From a virus, in IMG/VR virus record IMGVR_UViG_3300023082_000027, positions 1 to 33,283 of that record: 33,283 bases of DNA; one strand, given 5' to 3'. Of the stretch, positions 1 to 8,911 are shown piece by piece. The stretch's first letter is position 1. Each line of letters begins with the position of its first letter. The translations under genes and the position numbers were made by a program. Below the pieces are notes generated by a model, which was not told where the DNA came from, did not search any database, and worked only from the letters and a program-made list of their open reading frames with translations.

Positions 1-936
1 GAGTCGCGGTCGCTGTCGTATGTCGTCACCATCGAGCCTCCGCCCCTCCCGGGCACGCTGTCGATTGCCTACATGGTCGCCAAGCAGTGGTACGTGCTGC
101 GCGACGAAGGCGGCGGGCAGATTCGCGGTGCGGATACGGGCTACGGAGCGGGGAACCTGAACCCGACCACAGGCACGGTCGCCGTCACGCTCGGAGCACT
201 GCCAGACGTGGGCAGCGAGATCATCTACCAGTGGGTGGAGCCTGCCACGGCGAAGTCCTCCAACGAACTTACGCTGGAGAATGACGGCAAGCTGTTCTGG
301 CCCATCAACTCTGACGGGCTCGTGTCGGAAGAAGACGGCTCCAAGCCCATCACCCCGGGCGCCTTGTCCTTGGCCTGGATGCGCGCAGGCGTCATGCGCA
401 CCGCCACCGACAACGGCTTGGGCGGGCTCGTGGGCGACGCTACCGGCACGGTCAACTACGCCAAGGGCAAGATGCGGGTGTCGTTCAATGAGCTGCCGGC
501 CAAGGGCACTTCCGTCCAGTTGACGCTCACCACGAATGCGACGGCACCCATCACCGACACGCCGGTGGCGGGGGTCGGCAACTTCGGCCTCACGGGGATC
601 AAGCCGCGCAGTATCTCCTTCGGTCTCACGCCCACGTTGGAGCTGAACCGCGCAGGAGCCGGATGGGTGGCCGGGTCGGTGCCGCTCGCGCGCAGCTGCT
701 TTGATGACGGGGCCGGCAAGCTGCTGATGCGCACCTCCTTGGGAGGCTGGGGCTACTACGATGATTCTGAGTATGTCCAGATCGGCACTGTGGACTACAC
801 CACGGGGGATTACGTCATCTTTGGCGAAGTCATCCTGCCACCGGGCTCGCGCTCGCTGTACAACTTCATCGGCTTCGACAACTTCTTCGAGATTCAGCAG
901 AAATTCAGCTTCGGCATCTACAACACACTCGCCTAA
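1..936 (+). CDS. Phage tail structural protein, 5' end cut by window edge
   Basis: The reading frame is open from the first base, so the Met codon at 73 is internal and the true start lies left of the window. The visible 311 codons are beta-rich, Gly/Thr/Val-rich and have no membrane segment. Short units ending in motifs such as GTVNY, GTVDYTTG and TGTVAV recur, and a related unit (VNYTTGVA) occurs in the next gene, which suggests shared beta modules. The C-terminus is aromatic-rich. It sits first in a run of tail genes separated by about 10 bases, with a purine-rich ribosome site serving the next gene. I infer a tail-tip or distal tail component; the exact role is unknown. Confidence 0.75.
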   Translation, partial: ESRSLSYVVTIEPPPLPGTLSIAYMVAKQWYVLRDEGGGQIRGADTGYGAGNLNPTTGTVAVTLGALPDVGSEIIYQWVEPATAKSSNELTLENDGKLFWPINSDGLVSEEDGSKPITPGALSLAWMRAGVMRTATDNGLGGLVGDATGTVNYAKGKMRVSFNELPAKGTSVQLTLTTNATAPITDTPVAGVGNFGLTGIKPRSISFGLTPTLELNRAGAGWVAGSVPLARSCFDDGAGKLLMRTSLGGWGYYDDSEYVQIGTVDYTTGDYVIFGEVILPPGSRSLYNFIGFDNFFEIQQKFSFGIYNTLA

Positions 937-947
937 AGGAAACCCAA

Positions 948-2573
948 ATGGACATCGTTGTCAACCCCTCCTTCGCGGGCAACTTCCGGCAGCGCCTGGA
1001 CACCTACACCCAGGTGCTCATGTCCACGGTGGGCCGGCTCACGTTCCCGTCACCGACCATCACAGGTCGCGCGGCAGGCGCCGGAGTCGGCACCGTGGGC
1101 TCCGTCACCGCAGACGTGAACGCGCTGGTCATGCGCACGAACGTGGCCAACGCCTTCAGCCTGTCGGGCGTCCGCTTCAGCCGGGGCGCTGAAGAGTACG
1201 TGGTGAAGTCTGACGGCTCCCTCCAGATCAACCCCAGCCCGGTCACGGGCAACGGCACCACGGTCGGCTCGATGACCCCGGCTCAGGGTTACATCCAGCT
1301 CGACGCTTGGGCCGCTGATTCGTCGCCAATCATCAACAACTGGCGGGCAGTGGCGGCAGCGCCCGTCAACGGCGCCAACTCGCCGTATGGGACGTACCTG
1401 GTGACGTTCCGCACCGCAGTCGCTCCCTTGCGGACCGGCTCCATGAGCATCCTGGGCAACATGCGTGACGGCACGACCTTCAACGTGGTGGCGGACTCCA
1501 ACGGCTACATCAACACGCCGCGCATCAAGGGTCGCGTCAACTACACCACGGGCGTCGCCAAGATCGTCGGCGTCACGCCTACGGGCGCGGGCGGTCAGAC
1601 GCAATCTGACTTGTCGTTCCTGGGCATTCCCGGCCTGACCTTGGCCTACATCGACTTGATCGAGCAGGAGAGCTTGCGGTACAACGCGGTGGCCTACAGC
1701 TACCTGCCACTGGACAGCGAACTGCTCGGCATCGACCCGGTGCGGCTCCCCAGCGACGGCCGGGTGCCCATCTTCCGTCCCGGCGAGCTGGCAGTGGTAG
1801 GGCACACCGCGATGACCTCACCTGTGACGGCGGTCAACGGCGGAACGATCAGCGCAGGGCGGGTGCGTCTGTCACGCGCGCGGATCATCGGCAACAACGG
1901 GGTCGCCATCCCCTCCGGCTACACGGAGAACCTGGAGACTGGCGTCATCACGTTCACCAACGTCGCCGGGTGGTCGCAGCCGGTCCGGCTTGAGCACCGT
2001 ATCGAGGACATGGGCCTGATGCGCGATGCGCAGATTGACGGGCGCATCACCTTCACCCGGCCGCTCACCCACAACTACCCGCCAGGATCGTTCGTATCCA
2101 GCGCGCTCCGGTCGCCCGACCTGAAGGCACGTGTGCGGCTCATCTTCGACCAGCAGGCCTGGGACAACGTGTCGTTCCTGGACACCGTGGTGGGCAACCC
2201 GGCCGGAGCGACTTACAACAGCGCGGCCTACCCCATCGAGGTGACGAACGCAGGCGCCTACACTGAAGAGTGGGTGTTCAAGTTCAAGTCCAACCAAGCC
2301 TTCGACATCATCGGAGAGCACGTGGGCAACATCGGTGAGGGCAGCATCCTGACGGTGACTTCCCCCATCAATGACGTGACCGGCGAACCATACTTCACGA
2401 TTCCAGTAGAAGGGTGGGGGTCCGGTTGGTCGTCTGGCAATATTTTGCGCGTCTCTACTGTTGGAGCGATGTTCCCGGTGTGGATGGTCCGCACCACGCA
2501 GCAGGGACCGGAAAATGCTGCTGATTACTCTTTCCTCACAATCGTTCGCGGCGACGTGGACAACCCTCTGTAA
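948..2573 (+). CDS. Large phage tail-tip structural protein
   Basis: A 541-residue soluble beta-rich protein. An AAAGGAAA ribosome site precedes the ATG. Around residues 325-385 it has the segment ENLETGVITF followed by LEHRIEDMG and GRITFTRPLTHNYPPGSFVSSAL-type sequence, a pattern I associate with conserved siphovirus tail proteins. An internal VNYTTGVAKI unit resembles units of the preceding gene. The C-terminal part ends in short aromatic beta segments. Its position between other tail genes and upstream of the hub-like gene fits a baseplate or tail-tip role. No enzymatic motif is visible. The structural assignment is firm; the specific role is inferred. Confidence 0.75.
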   Translation: MDIVVNPSFAGNFRQRLDTYTQVLMSTVGRLTFPSPTITGRAAGAGVGTVGSVTADVNALVMRTNVANAFSLSGVRFSRGAEEYVVKSDGSLQINPSPVTGNGTTVGSMTPAQGYIQLDAWAADSSPIINNWRAVAAAPVNGANSPYGTYLVTFRTAVAPLRTGSMSILGNMRDGTTFNVVADSNGYINTPRIKGRVNYTTGVAKIVGVTPTGAGGQTQSDLSFLGIPGLTLAYIDLIEQESLRYNAVAYSYLPLDSELLGIDPVRLPSDGRVPIFRPGELAVVGHTAMTSPVTAVNGGTISAGRVRLSRARIIGNNGVAIPSGYTENLETGVITFTNVAGWSQPVRLEHRIEDMGLMRDAQIDGRITFTRPLTHNYPPGSFVSSALRSPDLKARVRLIFDQQAWDNVSFLDTVVGNPAGATYNSAAYPIEVTNAGAYTEEWVFKFKSNQAFDIIGEHVGNIGEGSILTVTSPINDVTGEPYFTIPVEGWGSGWSSGNILRVSTVGAMFPVWMVRTTQQGPENAADYSFLTIVRGDVDNPL

Positions 2574-2585
2574 AGGCACTTCACC

Positions 2586-3863
2586 ATGACTTCTGTTGTC
2601 GACACCTCTGTCAAGATTTTCACGGACCAGATGGCCAACGCGCCGGTCCTCACCAAGACGGCCGGCTCACTCACCGCCCTGCTCGACGCCTGCCTGGTGA
2701 CCGGCTTCGACACCAAGGCCGCGACCTCCCTCACGGTGGTGGACGGAGTTGCCACCCTCGCGCACGCAGGCACGCATGCGGCCATCCCGGATGCGGTCAT
2801 CCTGGTGTCGGGTGTGACCGGCGCCCTGACCGCCCTGAACGGCGAGCAGAAGGTGACGGCCAAGGGCGCAGGCACCGTGAGTTTCGCCACCGCAGCCGCC
2901 AACGGGACGGCCGCAGGCACGATCAGCTTCAAGATGGCTCCGGCCGGCTGGGAGATTGTCTACACCGCCACGGACGTGCGCGTGTACCGCTCGCTGGACC
3001 CCGCCAGCTCCAAGATGCTCATTCGCATCGACGACACGGGCTCCAACAGCCAGCCGGGTCACGCCCGGTTCCGCATGTTCGAGACCATGACGAGCATCGA
3101 CGCGGGCACGAACCCCATCCCCTCAGAAGCGGAGTTGAACGGCATCGGCAACCCGATGGACAACCGGGGAGGCTACTGGGCCAAGGGCTACTCGCCTGAC
3201 GCTGGCACCCGGCCCATTCCGTGGTCGGTCTTCGCGGACTCCCGGCTGTTCTACTACGCGCCATCACCGTATGCGGCGGAGTCGGACAGCTACCAGAACC
3301 GCGTCCAGGGCAACCTGTACGGCTTTGGCGACATGAAGGTCAAGCGCCTCAGCGGCGACCCTTGGGCCGTGGCTGTAGCGGGCGGGCGCATGATGTCGGA
3401 CGCTCAGAGCTACCACGAACAAGGCACGTTCAACGATTCACGCGCAGACTACAGCTCAATCTGGATTGCGCGCGACTTCAGCGGGTTGGGCGGGTCGGTC
3501 AGGATGCGGTCGTGGGCTTACGGGTACAAGAGCGACGGCATCAGCGGCAGCTCCATTGACCCGTTCGGACCGTTCCCAAGTCGCGTCGATGGCTCACTGA
3601 TGTACAGCCCCCGCTACTTGGGCAAGCGCACGCCGGTGGACCCCACGGACTACGCGCCCCGATGCGACGTGCCGGGTGTGTACCACATCCTTCAAGGCAA
3701 CTGCTATCCGGCTCTGGGCCGGGGCACCCGTGTTCCGGGCACGGGGGCTACCGCAGGCCGCACCTTGTACTGCCAACCATGCGGCAGCACGACAACTGAC
3801 CCGATCAGCTCGCCCTCCGCTGTGGGCGTTTCGCTGATCGACGTTACGGGACCGTGGCGGTGA
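2586..3863 (+). CDS. Phage tail protein, conserved siphovirus type
   Basis: A 425-residue protein starting 12 bases after the previous stop, behind an AAAGG ribosome site. The N-terminal region (about 1-60) carries KIFTDQMANAPVLTKTAGSL, then LLDACLVTGF, a pattern recurrent in phage tail proteins. Residues 65-115 form a Gly/Ala/Thr-rich beta segment with LNGEQKV. Residues 118-160 contain APAGWEIVYTATD, the RVYRS segment and LIRIDDTG. The rest is Tyr/Gly/Pro-rich with several cysteines near the C-terminus (DVPGVYHILQGNCYP, CQPCGS). It overlaps the next gene by four bases. It is probably a tail-tip or receptor-proximal component; the function is not proven. Confidence 0.75.
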   Translation: MTSVVDTSVKIFTDQMANAPVLTKTAGSLTALLDACLVTGFDTKAATSLTVVDGVATLAHAGTHAAIPDAVILVSGVTGALTALNGEQKVTAKGAGTVSFATAAANGTAAGTISFKMAPAGWEIVYTATDVRVYRSLDPASSKMLIRIDDTGSNSQPGHARFRMFETMTSIDAGTNPIPSEAELNGIGNPMDNRGGYWAKGYSPDAGTRPIPWSVFADSRLFYYAPSPYAAESDSYQNRVQGNLYGFGDMKVKRLSGDPWAVAVAGGRMMSDAQSYHEQGTFNDSRADYSSIWIARDFSGLGGSVRMRSWAYGYKSDGISGSSIDPFGPFPSRVDGSLMYSPRYLGKRTPVDPTDYAPRCDVPGVYHILQGNCYPALGRGTRVPGTGATAGRTLYCQPCGSTTTDPISSPSAVGVSLIDVTGPWR

Positions 3864-5239
3864 GCGCGCACCGCTATTGGCGGGTGACGGCGCGCGGGTT
3901 GCCGGGCGGCTTCTCCTTGTCGGAGCTGGCGTTGGCCGCTACCGGGGCAGCGCTGGACGGCTTGCTCACGCCGGCATCTGACGTGGCTCCTGTGTCGGGC
4001 TCGCTAGACAGCTTGGTGGACGGTTCGGCCGCGTCTGCGGTCGTGTTCGGCGTTCAGGAGGTCCAATTCAAGTACGACTTGGGCGCCTCTCACCAAGTGG
4101 ACAATCTGATCGTCGGCAGCGGCCCATCGGGCGACGTGCCTGATTTGGGCTTGGCTTGGTCCGACGATGACGTGGTGTACGTCGGGGAGCGCGAATACTT
4201 CGCCCCACTCTATCCAGGCCCAAACTCTTTCGTGGAGCAGGGCGACGGTAGCAGCTGGAACAAGCAGATCACCTTCAATTCGTCGGTGTCGATTGATTCG
4301 GGCAATCCGTCCGTGGCTCGCCCTTCGAGTTACACCGTTGTCGGTCAAGTCGTGGACAGGGCTGAGGGCAAGAAGCTGGTGGAGTTCGTGTGGTTGGAGT
4401 CAACGGGCAGCAACCAATACACGGGCTTCGGCAACGAGCAGTATTCCAAAAACTACTACACGTCAGTGCCGGGTTCCGCCCCCGGAGGCTCCAACATGGA
4501 TGCCTCCTACCGCCTCCAAGACGGTCAGCGCTACAGCAACGGCGGCTTCACTTCTTACGGAGCCCCCTTTGCTGTGGGGGATGTGATTGGCATGGGCGTG
4601 GACTTCGACGCGCGCACCGTCACGATGTACAAGAACGGCGTGTCCCAAGGCGTCTTCCACGACATGTTGCCGACCGGACCAATCTACCCGGTGGTGTTCA
4701 ACACCGGCTCCTCCCCCACCTCTGTTCAGTTGCGCGTGGGCAACCCGCTGTTCCCGATTGACGGCTACACCGACTGGGCGCCGTCCCTCGCCCTGAAGTC
4801 GCGCGGCTGGCGAGTTGACGGAACGGCTTTCATGTCGAGCTGGCCCAGCACGTTCCGCCAACAGCCCTGGGACGGCTTTGCGTCGGCGATGAAAGAGGTG
4901 GCGATCATGACGCAGGGCGGTGGACCTCTCAACGCCATCCCGTACACTGGCGCGCCGGGTCAGCCCTTCTACCCGCCATCGTGGGAGTACGGGCGCGGGT
5001 TCATCGCCAACACCGTCAAGAAGAAGGGCGACCCGGTCAACCTTCCGCTGCGGCGCAAGGTGCGGTGCTATCGGGAGACTGACGGCGTGATGGTGGGCGA
5101 GACGTTCAGTGACGCGGCGGGCAACTACCGCTTCGACTGGCTGCTGACCGCCTACAAGTACACGGTGGTCTCATACGACTATGAGCACACCTTCCGCGCG
5201 GCCGTCGCTGACAACCTGTCACCGGAGCTGATGACATGA
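3860..5239 (+). CDS. Tail protein with discoidin-like, SPRY-like and C-terminal adapter domains
   Basis: About 459 residues. I prefer the GTG at 3860 because it forms a GTGA overlap with the upstream stop and lies 8 bases from GGGA; a GTG at 3854 is also possible. Residues 1-115 look like a beta-sandwich (HRYWRVTARG at the start). Residues about 120-300 resemble a SPRY/B30.2 fold, with GDVIGMGVDFDARTVTMYKN as the signature strand pair. The last 75 residues (LPLRRKVRCYRE, FSDAAGNYRFDW, YKYTVVSYDYEH) match a C-terminal domain frequent in phage tail proteins. SPRY folds bind protein or glycan ligands, so host-surface binding is a reasonable inference. Confidence 0.78.
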   Translation: MSAHRYWRVTARGLPGGFSLSELALAATGAALDGLLTPASDVAPVSGSLDSLVDGSAASAVVFGVQEVQFKYDLGASHQVDNLIVGSGPSGDVPDLGLAWSDDDVVYVGEREYFAPLYPGPNSFVEQGDGSSWNKQITFNSSVSIDSGNPSVARPSSYTVVGQVVDRAEGKKLVEFVWLESTGSNQYTGFGNEQYSKNYYTSVPGSAPGGSNMDASYRLQDGQRYSNGGFTSYGAPFAVGDVIGMGVDFDARTVTMYKNGVSQGVFHDMLPTGPIYPVVFNTGSSPTSVQLRVGNPLFPIDGYTDWAPSLALKSRGWRVDGTAFMSSWPSTFRQQPWDGFASAMKEVAIMTQGGGPLNAIPYTGAPGQPFYPPSWEYGRGFIANTVKKKGDPVNLPLRRKVRCYRETDGVMVGETFSDAAGNYRFDWLLTAYKYTVVSYDYEHTFRAAVADNLSPELMT

Positions 5240-5634
5240 GGGTCGATGTATCGGCGTACCACAACGCCTTCCGCCTGCTGGGGACGCGCGCAGCAATGGA
5301 CACCGGCCCCGGCGCGGCCACCATCGAGATTTACGCTGAGGAGGTCAGCGGCGGATCGCCCACGGGCTCGCCCCCGTTGGTCGTCATCGTGCTCGCTAAG
5401 CCCAGCGCCACGATTGGCTCAGACGGCAAGCTGCTGCTCATCCAGGCCGACTTGGCCGGCGACCTGATCATGGTCACGGGCGCAGCGGCCGGGGCTCGCT
5501 TCAAGGGCGCCAATGACGAGTGGATCATGGACACTGACGTGGGCCTGGAGGCAAGCGACGCAGCCGTGCGGCTCCCCACGTTGGCGCTCTATGCGGGTGG
5601 CCGGTGCCCGCTCGCGCCTAGCAAGATCGGCTGA
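5236..5634 (+). CDS. Small tail-module protein of unknown function
   Basis: A 132-residue protein whose ATG overlaps the previous stop (ATGA). It opens with MRVDVSAYHNAFRLLGTRA, then has several short beta-prone stretches rich in Ala/Gly/Ile/Val and a predicted acidic patch near DEWIMDTDVG. No signal peptide, membrane segment or enzyme motif is visible. Its place between a tail-tip protein and the hub-like gene, without a gap on either side, implies a structural or assembly role. I do not recognise a specific family. Confidence 0.7.
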   Translation: MRVDVSAYHNAFRLLGTRAAMDTGPGAATIEIYAEEVSGGSPTGSPPLVVIVLAKPSATIGSDGKLLLIQADLAGDLIMVTGAAAGARFKGANDEWIMDTDVGLEASDAAVRLPTLALYAGGRCPLAPSKIG

Positions 5635-5636
5635 CA

Positions 5637-7745
5637 GTGTCCGCAGAACTCATCTTCAGTGGTGCGCCGTCCTTGGACGGCTCTTTATTGTTCGGAGGGG
5701 ACGACGCCAAGCCGCCGTTCGTGCCGGAGCCATACGTGCCCAACGCGGCGCTGGTGTTCAAGGAGCCTGCCGCTGTCGATGGGTCGCTGTTGTTCGGATA
5801 CGAGAATGAAGAGGAGGACGAAGAAAAGCCCGGGGTGCCGTATGAGCCCAGCGGCGCACTGCTGTTCGATCACCCGGCAGTCACGACCGGGGAGCTGGTG
5901 TTTGAGTTGGAGCCGGCACCGGAGGGCTCCGAAGGCGCGAACATCCCCGTCGCAGTGTCGCTCAGCCTCCCGGGGCCGACCGTCGAAGTGCGCATTGCGC
6001 TCAGCGTCCCGGTCACAGCGGACTTCGTGCTGCCGGGGCCGTCCGTCGATGTTCACGCCGTGTACGTCAGCGGCGCAGCTCGCCCGCTGGTTGCCCGCGC
6101 GCTCGCCCGCTACCAGGACGCCGACCCGCAATATGAGCGCTTCGCGGCGATGTGGCAGGACAGCACTCACTTCCAGGTGGGCGCTGAGGTCGTGTTCGAG
6201 AAAGCTGACCCGCTCCCCACCGCAGCCGAATTGGGCTGGCAGGACGCCATCAGGATCGGCCGGGAGGGCGTAGACGTTCGCTATCAGGACGGCGACCGCC
6301 TCCACGTCGATGCCAAGTACAGCTTCCAGGACGCCATCCGTGTCGGCCGGGAGGGTCTGCTGTCGCGGTATCAAGTCGGCCTCCAGCACCGCTTGGCCAC
6401 GCAGTTCCGCTATCAAGACGGCTTGCGCAACCGGGGCGAGCAGTACGCGGTGGACTACCAAGAGGCCAAGCACTTGCCCGGCATCAACGTGCTGTCGCGC
6501 TCTAGCCACGGCGCGCTCATGGAGCTGGGATGGTCCACGCGGTACCAAGAAGGCAAGCAGCCGGACCCCGGCATGTACGTGCGTCCGCCCAAGCCGGTGG
6601 ACCCGGAGCCGACCTGCTACGTGCCGAGCCCCGCGCTGTTGTTCGAGTATCCGTGGGACGGCTCTGCCGCCCTGCTCTTCATTTGCGATCACGATGGCGC
6701 AGTGGACCCGGGCGAGCCCGGTGAGACAGTCGTCATCCCTGTCAAGAGGGTCTACATTTTGGACAACGAAGTCTCACTCACCCGGGCCGACAACGGCACG
6801 GTCATCAAGGCGCTCAGCATCGGGTTGTCGCTCGATGTCGGGTCGTGGACATGGAGCTTCAACGCTGCCATCCCGCCCTACTACCTGGACGACCTCCAGC
6901 GGTCCAGCCCGGGTGTCCCGGTGGAGCTGCTGGCGAAGATCAACGGTCAGACCGTCCGCGTCATCGTGGAGGACATGAACCGCGAGCGCACCTGGGAGTC
7001 GAAGGTGCTGCGCGTCACGGGCCGGGGCGTCTCCGCGCTCTTGTCCTCGCCGTTCGCGCCGGTCCTCAACTTCGGCAGCGACATCGACATGACCATGGAG
7101 CAGCTGGCCAACGATGTCCTGACCGACAACGGGGCGCCCATCGGCTGGGACGTGGACTGGAAGCTGGAGGACTGGTTGGTGCCGGGTGGCGTCTTCCGCG
7201 CTGACGGCACGTACATGGACGCGCTGAACCAGATCGCCACGGCCGCAGGCGGATACGTCCAGCCGCACATGACGCAGCGCACCCTCAAGTTCCTGAAGAA
7301 GTACCCCACGCTGCCTTGGAACTGGGCGAGCGCCACGCCGGACTTCGAGTTGCCCGCCGACGCGGTCACGGTCGAAGGAATTCAGTGGACTACAAAGCCA
7401 GTGTATAACCGCGTGTTCGTGTCCGGGATGCAGGGTGGTGTGGCCGTAGACGCTGCGCGCGCAGGAACCGATGGTCTGAGTGTGGCGCCGGGCATCGTAG
7501 ACCCACTGATCACGGACGTGATCGGCGGTCGCGCACGGGCTGAGCCGGTCTTCGCGGACGGCGGCGAGCAAACCCTGGTCCGCGTCCGCACTCCGGTCTT
7601 CCCTGCCAGCGGCCTGATCGTGCCGGGCAAGCTGGTCCGCTACGTGGACGAAGGGGTGGTGCGGATCGGACTCAGCCGCGCACTCAGCGTGGAGGCGTCG
7701 CAAGAGGAGTCGTGGCAAACAATCGAGGTAGAGACACATGCGTAA
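5637..7745 (+). CDS. Repeat-rich tail hub/central fibre-like protein
   Basis: A 702-residue protein starting at GTG two bases after the previous stop. It has three parts. Residues 1-105 hold short repeats of the type ALxF..P..DGSLLFG, and one more copy near 335 (PALLFEYPWDGSAALLF). Residues about 155-310 hold irregular repeats with RYQDG, WQDA, FQDA and RYQEGK cores, including two near-identical QDAIR(I/V)GREG units. Residues from about 360 to the end (VKRVYILDNEVSLTRADN, LSLDVGSWTWSFNA, LMDALNQI-type helix, VYNRVFVSG) look like the globular hub domain of phage tail baseplates. I infer that it forms the central tail tip; the repeats may be an elongated linker. Confidence 0.75.
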   Translation: MSAELIFSGAPSLDGSLLFGGDDAKPPFVPEPYVPNAALVFKEPAAVDGSLLFGYENEEEDEEKPGVPYEPSGALLFDHPAVTTGELVFELEPAPEGSEGANIPVAVSLSLPGPTVEVRIALSVPVTADFVLPGPSVDVHAVYVSGAARPLVARALARYQDADPQYERFAAMWQDSTHFQVGAEVVFEKADPLPTAAELGWQDAIRIGREGVDVRYQDGDRLHVDAKYSFQDAIRVGREGLLSRYQVGLQHRLATQFRYQDGLRNRGEQYAVDYQEAKHLPGINVLSRSSHGALMELGWSTRYQEGKQPDPGMYVRPPKPVDPEPTCYVPSPALLFEYPWDGSAALLFICDHDGAVDPGEPGETVVIPVKRVYILDNEVSLTRADNGTVIKALSIGLSLDVGSWTWSFNAAIPPYYLDDLQRSSPGVPVELLAKINGQTVRVIVEDMNRERTWESKVLRVTGRGVSALLSSPFAPVLNFGSDIDMTMEQLANDVLTDNGAPIGWDVDWKLEDWLVPGGVFRADGTYMDALNQIATAAGGYVQPHMTQRTLKFLKKYPTLPWNWASATPDFELPADAVTVEGIQWTTKPVYNRVFVSGMQGGVAVDAARAGTDGLSVAPGIVDPLITDVIGGRARAEPVFADGGEQTLVRVRTPVFPASGLIVPGKLVRYVDEGVVRIGLSRALSVEASQEESWQTIEVETHA

Positions 7746-7959
7746 CTTGCTTACCCAACTGCGGGAGGTCATCGGCACCCCGCGCCTGGAGGTCGCCACG
7801 GTACTTGCCGTGGATGGCTCGGCCATCACGGTACAGCTCAGTGGCGGCGGCATACAATCCGTGCGTGGTTTCGCCACGCTCGGCTCTAAGGTTTATGTGA
7901 GAGACGGAGTGGTGGAAGGCGACGCACCCGACCTGACCGTGTACCCCATCGACATCTAG
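7738..7959 (+). CDS. Small beta-rich tail accessory protein
   Basis: A 73-residue protein that overlaps the hub-like gene by 8 bases. After a helical start (MRNLLTQLREVIGTP) it is mostly beta: VATVLAVDGSAITVQLSGG, then VRGFATLGSKVYVRDG and a DAPDLTVYPIDI tail. This resembles the small OB-like proteins often encoded next to the hub in siphoviruses. The context supports a tail or baseplate accessory. No catalytic motif is seen. Confidence 0.65.
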   Translation: MRNLLTQLREVIGTPRLEVATVLAVDGSAITVQLSGGGIQSVRGFATLGSKVYVRDGVVEGDAPDLTVYPIDI

Positions 7960-7967
7960 GACACCTG

Positions 7968-8384
7968 ATGACTCCCATTCCGCCTCTGCCTCCGCCACCG
8001 CCGTCCATCGACCCGGTCAGCGCCATCATCGCCGTGCTGGCCGCGTTCCTCAGCCCCGCCGTTGCCCACGTGATGGGGGCATATGCCGTCATCTTCATCG
8101 CAGCCGCGCTCGGCTCAGGATGGGCTCTGATGCGGCGTGAGAAAGGCTCCCTTGCCGGCGCCATCGGCTTCATCGCCCTGCTCACCTTCACCACTACCTT
8201 GATCACAGTGGGCGCTGCCGAAGCTGCCAACAAGTGGATCAAGCTCGACTCCATCAACTACCTGTTGGCCCCCATCGCGCTGATCGTGGCGGGCATCGGG
8301 CAAGACTGGCCCAGCGTCGGGCCGTACTTCGTCAAGAAGATGGTGGACTTCCTGACGCGCAGCAAATCTGGAGAGCAACAATGA
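7968..8384 (+). CDS. Multi-spanning membrane protein, candidate holin
   Basis: A 138-residue protein with a proline-rich N-terminus (PIPPLPPPPPSIDP). Hydrophobic stretches lie at about 17-34, 36-54, 62-86 and 96-112, so three or four membrane segments are likely. A basic-tipped C-terminus (FVKKMVDFLTRSKSGEQQ) follows. It lies at the end of the tail genes, immediately before a second membrane protein and the endolysin, which is the usual place for holin-type genes. The next gene overlaps its stop (ATGA). Holin function is inferred from topology and position only; a channel or scaffold role in the lysis cassette is also possible. Confidence 0.6.
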   Translation: MTPIPPLPPPPPSIDPVSAIIAVLAAFLSPAVAHVMGAYAVIFIAAALGSGWALMRREKGSLAGAIGFIALLTFTTTLITVGAAEAANKWIKLDSINYLLAPIALIVAGIGQDWPSVGPYFVKKMVDFLTRSKSGEQQ

Positions 8385-8911
8385 GTACCGCAGCAATCCC
8401 AACCGGCCCCAACAAGCCCGAAGTCGTGTCTGTCATCATTCAACAGGCTGACTCCAACTACCTCTTCATCACGGGGGTGACGGGCTTCTCAGACACCAAG
8501 ATGATGCTGAACGTCGCGGTGGCCGTGGTGGCGCTGTTCTTGGCCGGCGTGTGCGTCTGCCGCATGAACGCGCTCAGTCCGAAGCTCCACAAGCTGAAGG
8601 TGCGGATGCACTACCTGCTGGTGTTCGCCGGGGGTCTGTGCCTCGCCGGTGCGCCTTGGTTCTGGCCGAAGTATCCGCGCATCGGCACTCTCATTTTCGT
8701 ACTCACCGTGGTGGTCAGCATGCTGCTCTCCACGACTGAATGGCGACGTGGCCCGCCTGATTCGGCCAGGACAGACTCAACACCACTACAGAAGGAGTTT
8801 TGCTATGATGACTCGTGCCCCGGCCGGCTGGCTTGCTATCTTGCAAGCGTGCGGCGTCGATTCCAATACGGCTGGACGTTGGTCCGGCATCTTTTCAGAG
8901 GTACTCATTGA
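8381..8911 (+). CDS. Three-span membrane protein, candidate holin or antiholin
   Basis: A 176-residue protein starting at the ATG that overlaps the previous stop; the open frame extends further left, but no supported start exists there. Hydrophobic segments lie at about 42-60, 77-95 and 101-117. The short loop between the first two is basic (LSPKLHKLKVRM). Its last 35 codons overlap the endolysin gene by 107 bases in another frame. That tail (residues about 142-176) is Arg/Cys-rich and may be non-conserved overprinted sequence. Together with the upstream membrane protein it forms a likely holin pair; which one makes the lethal hole cannot be told from sequence. Confidence 0.55.
   Translation: MSTAAIPTGPNKPEVVSVIIQQADSNYLFITGVTGFSDTKMMLNVAVAVVALFLAGVCVCRMNALSPKLHKLKVRMHYLLVFAGGLCLAGAPWFWPKYPRIGTLIFVLTVVVSMLLSTTEWRRGPPDSARTDSTPLQKEFCYDDSCPGRLACYLASVRRRFQYGWTLVRHLFRGTH

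Noticed and set aside
73-936. ATG at 73 as start of the first tail gene
   Set aside because: The frame is open to base 1 with protein-like sequence, so the gene starts before the window.
1050-1805. Minus-strand open frame in the tail region
   Set aside because: Antisense to a tail gene with a proper start and ribosome site; composition typical of a shadow.
6774-7877. Long minus-strand open frame opposite the hub-like gene
   Set aside because: No motifs, odd composition, antisense to a recognised tail gene; shadow.
8234-8911. Start at 8234 for the second membrane protein
   Set aside because: The upstream part reads through the first membrane gene in another frame; the ATG at 8381 overlaps that gene's stop and begins the membrane topology.
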